DNA of 64,000 nt from Owenia fusiformis (taxonomy: Eukaryota > Annelida > Polychaeta > Sabellida > Oweniidae), in assembly GCA_903813345.2 (NCBI GenBank), contig CAIIXF020000009.1, positions 9,292,030 to 9,356,029 of the forward strand. Reading direction: 5' to 3'. Shown one piece after another: positions 46,346 through 59,100 of this stretch; position 1 is the stretch's first letter, and every line of letters begins with the position of its first letter. The position numbers and the translations under genes are program-made. The notes under the pieces are model-generated. The model had not been told where the DNA came from, did not search any database, and saw only the letters and a list, made by a program, of their open reading frames with translations.

Positions 46346-47229
46346 TTCAGTATTAAGGTAGGCACAGGAGAATACAATTCTTGAATTAATTTCTTGAGAG
46401 ACCAGACTTAAAGAAATTTAATGCCAGAACTACAGTATTGAATTCATGAGATCATTGAAAAATACTGTGAAGCCGTTCAGGAAGTCTATTTTAGAATTCC
46501 TTCCTTGTTTATTTAATCAACTTGACATTGAGACATTCATGCGGACACGTTGAAATGTATAATTTGTCCCACATGCCCAATTGATTCTACTAGGCCTACC
46601 TTAATTGAACTTCAAGAATGAAGAGCACTTTGTTGAGTAAACCAATTTTATGGCTTACTTTGTGCATGGGCTTTCAACTAGAACTAATTGAAAGCCCATG
46701 CTTTGTGGGACTAAATATGAGTTATAATGGTGCAATTTCTAGTTCATTTTGTGTGGCAATAAGGTGGCCCAAATATAGGTTTACAGAAAGAGAGAGTAAC
46801 TGTAAACCTACTTTTGGTACCTAGTACAACTACAAGTGTATCTGTGCCAAAGGCCAGAACTTAATGACTTCTTGTTCATTCTATGTGAACAGTTTATACT
46901 GGTGTAACATGACAGAACTTACTCCTTCTAGTTCATTTTGTGTGGCAATATACAAGGTGGCCCAAATATAGGTTTACAGAAAGAGAGAGTAACTGTAAAC
47001 CTACTTTTGGTATATATACAACTGTGCTACTATAGTATATCTAAATGATAATATGTATTAATTACAAATACAAGTAGTTGAAATGCATCAGATCATGGGG
47101 TGCTTCTTCACTTCAAGTTAAAGTGTCATGAGACAGTAAAAGAGTATTAATCACCCTGTCACCCCTCGTGTGTTGTCAGTACAAGCTTGCACCATATATT
47201 GATCAACCAATATCAGAATTCAATATGAA
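46346..47229 (+). other. probable 3' UTR with hairpin repeats
   Basis: Downstream of the ankyrin gene, 'catgggctttcaactag' and 'attgaaagcccatg' (about 46666-46701) form a stem-loop. A segment of about 80 bp ('agttcattttgtgtggcaat' ... 'taggtttacagaaagagaga' ... 'ctgtaaacctacttttgg') occurs at about 46740 and again at about 46930. In each copy AGGTTTACAG and CTGTAAACCT can pair. Confidence 0.5.
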
Positions 47230-47950
47230 ATGTTGCAATATGGTGATATATCAGTTTGTAGGTGCTATATGAAATATCAGTTTATAGGTGCTATATGATA
47301 TATCAATTTGGAGGTGCTATATGATATATCAGTTTGTAGGTACTATGTGATTATGATATATCAATTTGGAGGTGCTATATGATATATCAGTTTGTAGGTA
47401 CTATGTGATTATGATATATCAATTTGGAGGTGCTATATGATATATCAGTTTGTAGGTACTATGTGATTATGATATATCAATTTGGAGGTGCTATATGATA
47501 TATCAATTTGGAGGTGCTATATGATATATCAGTTTGTAGGTACTATGTGATTATGATATATCAGTTTGTAGGTGCTATATGATATATCAGTTTGTAGGTA
47601 CTATGTGATTATGATATATCAATTTGGAGGTGCTATATGATATATCAGTTTGTAGGTACTATGTGATTATGATATATCAATTTGGAGGTGCTATATGATA
47701 TATCAGTTTGTAGGTACTATGTGATTATGATATATCAATTTGGAGGTGCTATATGATATATCAGTTTGTAGGTACTATGTGATTATGATATATCAATTTG
47801 GAGGTGCTATATGATATATTAATTTGTAGGTGCTATATGATATATCAATTTGGAGGTGCTATATGATATATTAATTTGTATGCTAGATGATATATCAGTT
47901 TGTATGTGCTATTTGATATATCAGTTCATATATTATATATTTTGTAAAGG
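47230..47950. repeat. ~0.7-kb GATATATCA tandem array with higher-order period
   Basis: Two related units alternate: 'gatatatcaatttggaggtg' + 'ctat' and 'gatatatcagtttgtaggta' + 'ctatgtgattat'. Together they form a higher-order unit of about 56-57 bp, repeated roughly ten times, with some single units at the edges. An AATAAA lies just beyond, near 48008, and could end the upstream transcript. Confidence 0.85.
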
Positions 47951-48300
47951 ACGTCACTAAACGTCTTAAACTATAATGTATCATATGTTAACTGTAGTAT
48001 ATTTTGTAAATAAATTATATTTTCTTTAATTACATTTGTCTGACTTTTCACCTGTCCATTCAAATGTGCCCTATTTACTTGAGACTTTCGCATGGTAGAT
48101 CAGTACAACACCTAAGCTTTCATATAACCTGATTTTTGATAACCAAACATATTTGTCCTTATATATCTGTGGTTTGGGATATAAGTCATATGTGTATATG
48201 AAAATTATTTTCACTCAAATTTTTCATTTTTATAATTGTACTTAGCAGAAAGAATTGACCACCATGTATTAACCGAACATGCCCGAAAGCTAATCAGATC

Positions 48301-48603
48301 TTGCACAAGTAGGCTCTAGCATCTCTTAAAATTTCAAGTTGAATGGATTTGGGTTTTCTCACAAGTCTGCTTTGGCGTCTCTTAGAATTGAAAGTTAAAT
48401 GGATTTGGGTTTTCTCACAAGTCTGCTCTAGCGTCTCTAAGAATTTCAAGTTGAATGGATTTGGGTTTTCTCACAAGTCTGCTTTAGCGTCTCTAAGAAT
48501 TTCAAGTTGAATGGATATTTGTTTTCTCACAAGTCTGCTTTAGCGTCTCTAAGAATTTCAAGTTGAATGGATTTGGGTTTTCTCACAAGTCTGCTTTAGC
48601 GTC
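48301..48603. repeat. 56-bp tandem repeat, ~5 units
   Basis: TCTCACAAGTCTGCT recurs at 48357, 48413, 48469, 48525 and 48581, exactly 56 bp apart. The unit also includes 'agcgtctctaagaatttcaa' and 'gttgaatggatttggg'. Confidence 0.9.
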
Positions 48604-49045
48604 ATTTTTTCAAAGTTCCAAACTACCTCCAATTTTACTCATTATTCAAACATGCCAAGTGTGTCTCAGACAATCATCTTAAAGCATTTCACTATGTTAA
48701 TTTATTGATAAATGCATGAAAATGATTTTGCTGTGCATTTAATTTTTGATGAATGCAGACTGCTCAGTACTATTCTTTAATAAAAAGAGGTGACAGTATA
48801 TCATAAATGTGTTCATTTTAGTCAATGAAATGATTTTCCAACTAAGATTTCATAATTTATCTGGATCAAATTAATTATTTCATTTCCTATAATATTTTGA
48901 CAAACAAAACAAATGAATATCAATTGTAACCTAACACACCTATTTAGTATTTCTAAATAATAAACTTCGAAAACATATAGATGTAAATGGTGAACTATTC
49001 TACTTCATCACAGACATCGTCGTGTTTGAATTGCAATAAAGATCA

Positions 49046-49183
49046 TGTATCATTCTATATTGGTAAATGTAAAAGCATTCGTGTATGTACTCTGATAATG
49101 CACCCAGGCTTCACCTTCGTGCATTATGTAGATGGGTTAGTACATACACTCATGCTTTTATATTAAATACAAAGAATGATACA
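49046..49183. mobile_element. hairpin MITE-like element
   Basis: 'tgtatcattct' ... 'gtaaaagcattcgtgtatgt' ... 'ataatgcac' is mirrored by 'gtgcattat' ... 'acatacactcatgctttta' ... 'agaatgatacaca'. Arms of about 55-60 bp with mismatches; no coding content. Confidence 0.55.
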
Positions 49184-50184
49184 CAATTCTTTATTCCTTA
49201 AATAAAAGACTTGGATATAAGCCACATTTTTGTAAACACTAAATCATGAACATAAAACAAAACACAATTGGTTTTTTAAAGTATTTTTCACAAGTCTCTA
49301 TTTGAGATTCAATAATCTTTAAATTAAATCACTGTTATAACACATTTAAAAGTACACAATTTTATGAGCTTTTTTCAACTCTGACCAGAACTGATTTCAT
49401 TTCACGTGCAACATTCATCAATACATTGACTTATTTGAGATTAAAAATTTCATGGAACTAAAATAAAATATGAGTATTATTTACAAAAATAAAACATCCA
49501 TGATTCTTTGATTCTCCCTTATTGAGAATCTCACTTCATTATTACAACAAATGTTAAAGGGTCTTGTCAGTGTAAAAGTGTATCACATGGGTTATAAATG
49601 TATCATTTCCAAGATCCTTTAACTTGGTTACATTGCTTAGAACATTAAATAAATCTGGTCAAATGTAACACAAATTTCTCCAGATGGAATGTCCCAAACC
49701 ATGTCCATAATTTTGTTTTCACATGTGGATTTTTCCAAACTGTCTCAGTCTATTGAAACTGATTTGAGAAACGTCCTGAATAAAACTGGTTCTTAAAAGT
49801 CAGCTCATAGTTCTAGTACAGCTGTACACAATTGCATTCTTTGATTCTTGCAGATCAGATATATTAGTCTGAGATAAAACCCCAAGAATTACTGTTTTAT
49901 ATGATGTCATAGCCAGTCCTTATATATTAACACTGTCATCTACTACTATAGCCTGAAAAAATAAAAAATTTAGTGTTAAGTTACGGAATTTTATCGACAT
50001 AACTTCCTATCTAAAATTTATTAATTAAATTATTTAATCCGCGAAACAAAAATATGACAGGTTTGAGAAAAAATAATTTGCCCAGTATAAACCTTTTGCA
50101 TGTATAATTCTAAGATGCTTATTGCAATGCACAACGACTCATTTGAACATACCATTATTTATATTCTGAAGTCTGTTGATTGGT
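49184..50184 (-). other. probable 3' UTR of the SAP/RRM gene and flank
   Basis: The sequence immediately 3' of the SAP/RRM stop codon on the minus strand is AT-rich. It carries TTTATT (AATAAA on the minus strand) near 49190. No independent exon was found. Confidence 0.35.
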
Positions 50185-53100
50185 CTACCACTTGCCACGC
50201 CTCTTCCTGTTGTTCCCTCTGTCGTAACTTCTACCACCTCGTGGGGACTTGCTTGAACTTGCGCCTGGTGAGAAAAAACATAAAATTAAAACTAATAAAA
50301 TACCTCAAGTTTCATTGGGTCAATCAATATATGTTCTATACAAAACTGTTTCCATTTAGGGTTGGACTGGTGAGAGATGCAGGAAATCTATAAGGTAATG
50401 TCATATGTTTTTGTCAAATACAGGGTGACAAAAAAACATTACCCTCAGTTTTGGATTAACTCTATTTGCATATAGGATTCCATCATATTTATTAGTTGGT
50501 AAAATATTTTGGTTACCCTGTAAATGTTTCCATTTTCATTGGACATATTAGAAAGGAATGTAACGCCATCTGTGATTAAGTGTAGTCATATGATTACACA
50601 ATTATACAAAACATATGGCATGTTTATATAGCATATTTTTGAAGGATTTAAGCAATCAGATGACACAATCCGCAGGAAATATGCAAGTTCAAATGACAAA
50701 AGATATTAACTTGTGATATTGTTTAGATTAAGTAAATTACAAAACTGAAAAAAACAGGCACCAAATTAATTCCCCTCATAGCTAAAAAATTCAACCTTAA
50801 AATGAATAACTGTTCATTTACATAACATACTCCAACAGCTGTAGAAATGTAATACTCACCTCTCCACTGACCCCCGCTGCTTGAGTAACTCTGTTGGGCT
50901 CTCATGCCACCTCCCTGGTAGCTGCTACTCCCACCCCCACTACTGTTGCTTCCGTAGCTATCGCCATAGCCTCCTCTCTGTGAGCCACTCCAACTGTTGC
51001 TGCAAAAACACATGAAATATATTAATGGTGGAATCAGCTGCTACTCCCACCCCCACTACTGTTGCTACCGTAGCTATCGCCATAGCCTCCTCTCTGTGAG
51101 CCACTCCAACTGTTGCTGCAAAAACACATGACATGTACTAATGGTGGTGTTTTGGAAATGAAATACATTTAGAGGGGAAAATGTGGAGTCAGCAAGGAAT
51201 AGAGTAACTTAGGTTTGTAATAGACAATACTATATTTTACAAAAATGTAAGAATATCACTTCATTATCTAATGGTCACCTTTCTAAATGTGAAATGGAGA
51301 GAATCAGAATGAAATAAACAGTGTGAAGTGGTCCTTTGACATTGATTAAAAATATAAGAATGTCACTTGATTCATTTCTGCAAACAAACAAGAAAATGTC
51401 TGACAGACAGTGGATATTCTACACTGTATAGAAATGAAAATATCAGACACTCAATTCAAAATTAAGAGTGAAATTGAGGAAAATAAGCATTAGTTGCAGA
51501 CATTTCACACGATAGCTTTATTCCTACTGTTCTGCTGGAAAACACAATATGTCAATATACAAGTCCAACCATGTGCTAGAATGAGATCCAACACTTCGAT
51601 TTGTGACCATCTTTTCCAACAGAAACAGGTAATTGTGAAGCTTCTTTGAACTCAAATCTTCCATAAGAACAAAAAAAATGTAATGCTGAGTATATCTATA
51701 AATGTAGCATCTGATATCCCACAATCATATATGAAATACTCAGCATATTTATATAGCATATTTTTGAAGGATTTGTGCAAGCAAATGACACAGTCCGCAG
51801 GAAATATGCATGGTAATCGGCCATTAAAATGGATACAGATTCTTCAAGTTTGTTGATCTTAAGGAATGAGACTAGGATTTATAACTCAAATATGAGACTG
51901 AAGATTTGATTTTATTCATTGTTCAAAATGCTGAAATCACAAAAGTAGAGGAATCTTCAGATGAAGGGTACGCCATAATACTCCTTTCCCATAAATCCTG
52001 ACCCATTTTGGTAAACCAAAGAAGCTAGATGATATAGGCTAGATTTAGGATGTCATAATATTTGCAGACAGCAATGTTTGAAAATTAGCATTAATAAGTA
52101 ATTCATTGAAGCCAATAAATTGAATGATTTACAGAATTAAATTGGTTTATTGAAATCTTAAATATGATACGCATATATGTAAATAGAAATAAATAATAAT
52201 AAATACTGCATACTTGTCTTGGTAACTGGAACGACTCTGATTTCCTCCTTGGCCTCCATGACTGAAATAGTAAATAGTGAATATATAAACCTTAGTTTAA
52301 AGCAAATGAAATACTCACAAACTTAATATGTACAATATGCAAACAATCCTTTAAGTGATATCTGATATGATACTTCAGTAATGCCTTGGTCACATTTGCT
52401 CCGATCCATCGGCCGGCACCCATCAAATTGAGTGTTTATCAGCCAGGCGCCGTAGAGCAAATGTGACCAAGGCATTAAATCTATATATTTCAACAATTCT
52501 AAACATGTAATAAACTTCAGTTCCATTTTGAACACTGTCAGAATGTGTTAATGTAAACATCTCTGAACATTTTGAGCACTTTTGGCTGGTTCCACAAGTG
52601 ATCACTTGAAATAGGTTTTACTGTACTAGACATTATCATTCTATTATTACTTTGTAGTATTCATCAAATAGTAAACAGAATCTACACAAGGCTGATTAAA
52701 GATTATTTTTTCTTCACATTTATCCAAATATCTCACCTCAACATCTGACTTATGCCTACTAGCAGATTCATTGCCTGTGCCTGAGTGTTAGGATTTCTAT
52801 TTTGTCCCGTAATAATGTTGCTCACTGTGTTAGATGCCCCTCCGCTAAACCTCCTGTTCATGTCTGGTCTGAAACGCAAAAGATCATAATGTCAATAATG
52901 TTAAATTTGCCTAACCGATCATTTTTTCATTATTGGTAATGAGTTTGGAAAAACAAGTTTCCTATCATATTAAGCCAATCGTGTTTTCAGCCTTAGATAT
53001 GAATACTGGTGCATTAATGTGCACTCATTAAAAGTTATCTGTCAATGGTGGCATATACAGTGGCAACATGACAGGATCTGATTGGTTCAGATAATTTAAA

Positions 53101-56100
53101 AGTTTGTAGCTGTTTAACAGAGTATGAGACAAACTTAGTCTTGTAAAGAGTCTCATATAACTCACCTAGAATTTGGGCTGCGAGTTCTATCAAATGATCT
53201 GTCTCGGTCATTGTATGCTCCCCTTCCTCTTCCTCCTCGTCCTCTCATGGATCCTGACCCTCGGGGCGAGAAGCCACCACGTTTGGGGGTGGAGGAAGCG
53301 GGTCGGGACTGGGGAGTAACTCTTGGGATCTTCCTCGGGGGACCACCATCTCCCGATGAAGTGCGGCGACTATAAAATAATAATAAATGATAATAATCAA
53401 AAAATCTCAAAATACATACATAATTTCTAAGGTTTTTTTTTCAATCATTTCTTTAAACATTTTTTGTTTCAATAATTTTAGTTGTATTAGAGTGCATTTG
53501 GCCATTGTTTTCAATCCACTCCGGTGTTGAGTGTTTTTTTCATCCCAGGCTTTGGCACAGATATTCAATTTTTTCTTATTACAGATATTCATTTGGTATT
53601 TCAAATAAATAATTAATTTACAAAAATGAAATTTATTTTCCAAAGAATTGTGTAGAACAAGTATGATTGCACAGATTTTTTGTTTGTGTCAAAGATTCCA
53701 ATATTTAGATTACTTACACAGTTGCAGATCCTCTACCGATGCCTCCTCTTGGCGTTCCTCCTCTTGACGAGGCCCCTCCTCGAGTGATGGACCCGCGTCC
53801 CCTTCCACGCTTCAAGCTCTCTGGAAATCAGTCAAAGATATGCTAGAATATTGTCATGTTATCGATAAACTGACCAATGTTTATTGTGGGGAACATTTAC
53901 GAGGAAAAGGTGAAATAAAAATAAATGTAAACGGCATGTACTTGATTTTCTGTCATACTAAGAAAATTATTTGATATTGTAGCAAGCAATCACTGATTAG
54001 TTGTTTGATGGGACTTAAGCATTTCTGAGGAATATTAATAGAAAAAAAACATACTGGTAAAGATGTGAAATTATCAGATTTTGGGAAAATTATAGAGAAA
54101 CTAGCAAATCAGGTTGTTTAATATTTTTACTGACCTCTGAACTTTTCGCTTATTTTCCATTCTTTACGATTTATTTGCCAGACGTATCCTTCTTCTTCCT
54201 GGTCGTCAAACTTCAATGTTCCCCGAATAGACTTCGACTTCTCGGCTGCTTTCTCTTGACTCTCATACTCCACGAAACATTCCCTACAAAGTGTCATGTG
54301 ATGTGTCCTTATAAGGTGTCATGAGACACAATGTGTCAAGCCATCAATGTAAGATACTATTATTTAAGAATTCAAAAGAAAAATTTTTTGGGACGCTGAG
54401 ATTTCTTGATGATTTTTTTCGCTACAGTATTCAAGAAAATTTTTATTTCTAAACAGGGAAATAGAATCCAATAGACTATATTTATATAAACAATTCTGAA
54501 ATCAGTAAAAATGTTGTATCAAGATGGAACATATTTGAAGAATAGGTTCCCTGATTTAAATCATTTTCCTGGTTTTAACTCATCCTTGGTAAATATTTAA
54601 TCCTCAAACTGCTATGCATGCCACTTATTTTCCAATATTTTAACAATGGGTGACTTGGGCACCAAAGGGTAAAGATATGTAGCATAATTTATTCAATATA
54701 ATATTCATGTGGTAGATTTCAACACATTTGAGTAATGTCCATTTTTCACTATAAATGCACTGTATCGGATCCAGGCCTTAACTTATGTAGTTTTAGCCTA
54801 TCTCCTAAATAACCACACAAGCTAAAACTATCAAACAACATAGCTTGGAGATAAACTGTTTAAATTGTCTCACAGCAACAATACAATTCAATTTCAGTGC
54901 AAATACGCAAAAAAAGATATTTGCAATAAATATTAATGGAAATATTTTCAAAATTGAGTGTTTATTCTAATACTAGAATGCACACATTGGAAGTAGTGCT
55001 AACAAAAACATGCCGCTTCGACGCAGCGTAAAACAGGAAGACAAATATGTCTTTTCTGTGGACATTACCCTGTTAGTTTGGCCGTGGCATCCCGTGGGGC
55101 ATATATAGCCACAGCATCCTCAAAAAGCTCTTTCATTTTCTCTTCAGTCACGGACTTAGGCAGATTTTTCACATAAAGTGATCGGCATTCTAACGCCTCT
55201 GTAAAGCAGTAGTGATAAAGGTGACGTAACTCCAGGTCACATGACCGAGTTAAGCACCATATATGGAGTTTTGTTGTCCCCCTATGGGGAATGGTGATGA
55301 AAGGTTAGAGTGCCCATTTCATAGTAGTTGTTCCTGGTGTTATAGTGGCTTTTTGGAATATAAATAAATATCCAAATTGCCGACTATCGCAACCTATAGT
55401 TCATAGCAGAACAAGCCTCGACTCACAGGCTGTCATGGCAACATAAGAATGCCCAAATAAGGCAAACAAAACCTATTGGCTAAATCAGAAATCATATTCA
55501 TATTAATTTCATAGTAAGTAAGTCAATACATGTGCTGGTAACACGAAGTGCTACTTTTGTGCTACTTTACATAGTAAAGCACTAATGAAGTTCATAAATG
55601 AGGTTCATAAAACATTGTTTTATAATTAATTATGCATAATTCATTTGCATAATCATTCAACTGAAATCAATCTGTCAATCATTTATCCAAATATTCAAGT
55701 TTTACATTCAACTTGCATATTCAAAATAAATTCAATTCAAAATGTATTTTGAAAATAGTGATACAATAAAACTTTGAACTGAATATTGTTTATCAGATAT
55801 ACTAGAGTCCAATATTATGAAAAGTAAAATTAATGAAATAGTACTAAAATATTCAAATTGTTTTGTCTAAATGCTGGAAGTAAATCCATGTATCCTTTAT
55901 ACACCAAATATCTTATGTAAAAACATCAATTTTTGGTCATGGGTATTTCTTGTCCTTTCTCTCCAAAATCTTAAAAATCTCAATAATAATCTATGGTTCA
56001 GACGCTATTCCATACAATTTAGAGTATTATCAATAAGTCTGTTTCTAAAATTTCGTTCTGAATTCCACTCTTTTTCTCAAATTTTTAGATTCAAAACATG

Positions 56101-59100
56101 ACCATTGAAAGTTTTGACACAAGATTTTGATATTTGTAATTTATAGAGGTTGGTGTATATTAAAGTGGAGACCTTACCGTCATACTTCTTGTGTTCCCGT
56201 TTGTAGGTCTGTAAGGCATCAACATTCTTATCTGCAATAAAAAAAATCACAATATATCTGCGTCACATTGTTATAATATGTACGTATATAAATTGAATGG
56301 AACAATAAACATAACTTAAACTTAAAAAAAATATAATATTACATAACTTTAAGGTATACAATAAGGCATTAATTGAACATATGTAACCACCTGAAGAAGT
56401 GTAACAATTGTTACAGAAGCTGAATCCAGTCACAAAAATGCCTGTAACTATGTTGTCACTTCTTGGAGTTGATATAAAAACATGTACTTTATTTTCAAAC
56501 GTTGAACAATTTCCTTTATTTTCATCGTCTTGCTATGATTTTCTAGGCTTGTATTGTTTCTCTATTTTTGCCTTTTGTACTTTCTTATTGCTGTTGTTAA
56601 ACTTTTCTTCTTCTTAACATTGCTGTGCAAATCACAATTTTGGTGACAAATATGATCTATTGTTTTTTAATGGAAGGATTTTTAAATATTTATAAACTAC
56701 CATTACAGACTCAAAAAGCCTTTTGGATTGAAAATGTTGATATTCAACTCTATTATACAGCATCGAATGTTGAATAATTTCAAAAAGCTTACTTTCTCCA
56801 AGTTTGATGTAAGTTCCCATGGCTGCAATTAAACATAGAAAAAGTAAATAATAAATTGCTGATTCATAAATAATCATATGACTATATGCTCATTTAAAAT
56901 CCTTTAATAGGAGAAATGCATGTTTTTAACCAAGTTATATACTCAAATGTAGATTGATAAGCTGTATGCTATAGATTCTGATTGTTTTTACCAAAATTGT
57001 TTGTTCTTTCAAGGAATTTAACGTTTCATGTATTATAATATCAAATAATTTTGCTTGTTATTTCATTATTTTGCTTTGCCAGATATTCTAATGGAATCTA
57101 TAAATCAAGCATTGAAAAACTCTGATCTCTAATATATTTTTCATGTACAGTAAAACTTGTCCTAGTGAACGCCTCCCTTGTGAACACCTCTCTCTAGTAG
57201 ACACTCTTCCTCAACACATACTCTAAGACTTCTGTATAAATAGCCCTCTCTGTATGTTTTCTTTTTGCAAAAAATGTTCAAGATACACAGGTTTTACTGT
57301 AGTATGATTCTCCCTGTACTTACATTTATAATCATCCTCGCATGGAGTGTATGCTGCGTAAACTTGTATTTTCCTACCATCTATCTCCAACTCTTTGTTT
57401 GCTTCTACTGCTTCGGTCATTGCCTCAACATTCTGGAACTTGATCTCTAGTGTTCTAAAAAGAAAAAGAAAACTTTAAATATGAAAACTATGTGTTCACC
57501 GGTCAGTGTCTGGAAACAGTCAAATCTATTAAGTGGAGCACTCTATAAGTGGAATATCTCCACAAGCGGAACAGTCTTTAGTTGTGACTTGGGAAAGGGT
57601 TTAAAAGAAGGGCTAGGCTTAAACTACCGAAAAACAAAACCAAAATAAAAATTCCTTGTAATCTTCATGAGAAGTTTGGCGATCTTTCTGGCGAGATGTT
57701 GAAAAGTTGATACCTTTTTAGTAATTTTTTACCAAGTCAATAGTTTGTAGATCTTTGATATTAATCAAAATTACTTACCCTATGTGGTGTGAAAGGTCCG
57801 AGACTGTCTTGGATAAGAATTTCATATGACTCTCGACACCCTTTAATATAAGGTCTTGAACAACAGAGTTGCTTAAGTCTGAGATTTCTATAGGACCTAC
57901 GTGGAGTGTACGCCTGTAGACCTCAACTTTCTTTGCTGAAATAAGACAAAAACAAACATGAAGTTTTTCTTGTTGATCTGACACTGTTTGGAAATATCAT
58001 TTGCAATTTCCCTGGACTGTTTTTACTGGATCCCCTGTTGAATGTGTTGCAACCGATCAATTTACATGTACTATATAAAACAAGTTTATTTAGATTAAAG
58101 CATTTGGTTTTTCTAATACTGCCATTTTGTAAGTAGACTACAGGGTGATCACTCATTTTACATTGGGATTAAATTTGCTCATTGTACAAAAACAAATTAC
58201 CTACTAATTTGTTCAGTCATTCTTAAAAATACATTTGAGCAATTTGGAACAAGGCATTAACATGCAAAATGTCACCAAATGCCATTTGTTACAGAGGCCA
58301 ACCACGAACACCAATGGCCACCCACAAAACGTCCGAGATTCTAACTTCTGGTGGTGACAAACAAAATCAATTATGAAGTTCTTACCAATCATCATGTATT
58401 TCTTTATGTAATCACGATCGAGTTTTGGGATTATTTTCCTTTCTTTCTTTTTCCCATCCTCTTTGGATGGAGTGTCATCTTCCCCTCTATCTCCCTCGAG
58501 TACCTCATCTCCTTCAGGAGCTCCCTCACCATCTGCCACCTTTTCATCATCATCACCTATTGTAATAGCAATTTCAAAACTGTTTACATAAAAGCAGAAA
58601 AATGTGATCTACTTCTCAAATTGACACGTGGGGTCCAATTTACAAAATAAGAAGTGTTGAAAATGGCTTTTTGGAAATATGTATTTCATCATGGAATGGG
58701 AAAGTATTAAATCTTAAGTTTGCCACAAAATTATGTGTGGGGTACTAATATGGGTTTGAGACCTGGAAAATACACCCGACTGACGTTAATGTTCAAGTAA
58801 ACAACATTACTTTATAACAGCAAAAATTGAGCATTTATAGTTACAGACTTAAAGGCTAAAAATATCTGGATTTTGTGTTTTTGAGAGGAAAAATATCCAT
58901 TAATTGATATTGAAATACTGAATAAGATATATTTTTTGACAATGTTGCTCTCAATGACACAACTTTTAATAAAATTGTAGTACAGCTTGTACATTACCTG
59001 TGACCTCATCGATGACTTCATAAGTTGTTGATTCTTTGATTTGTTCATCCACTTCAGCTAGTACTTCTTCAACAGATTTATCCCCTTCAACTTTAGCACC

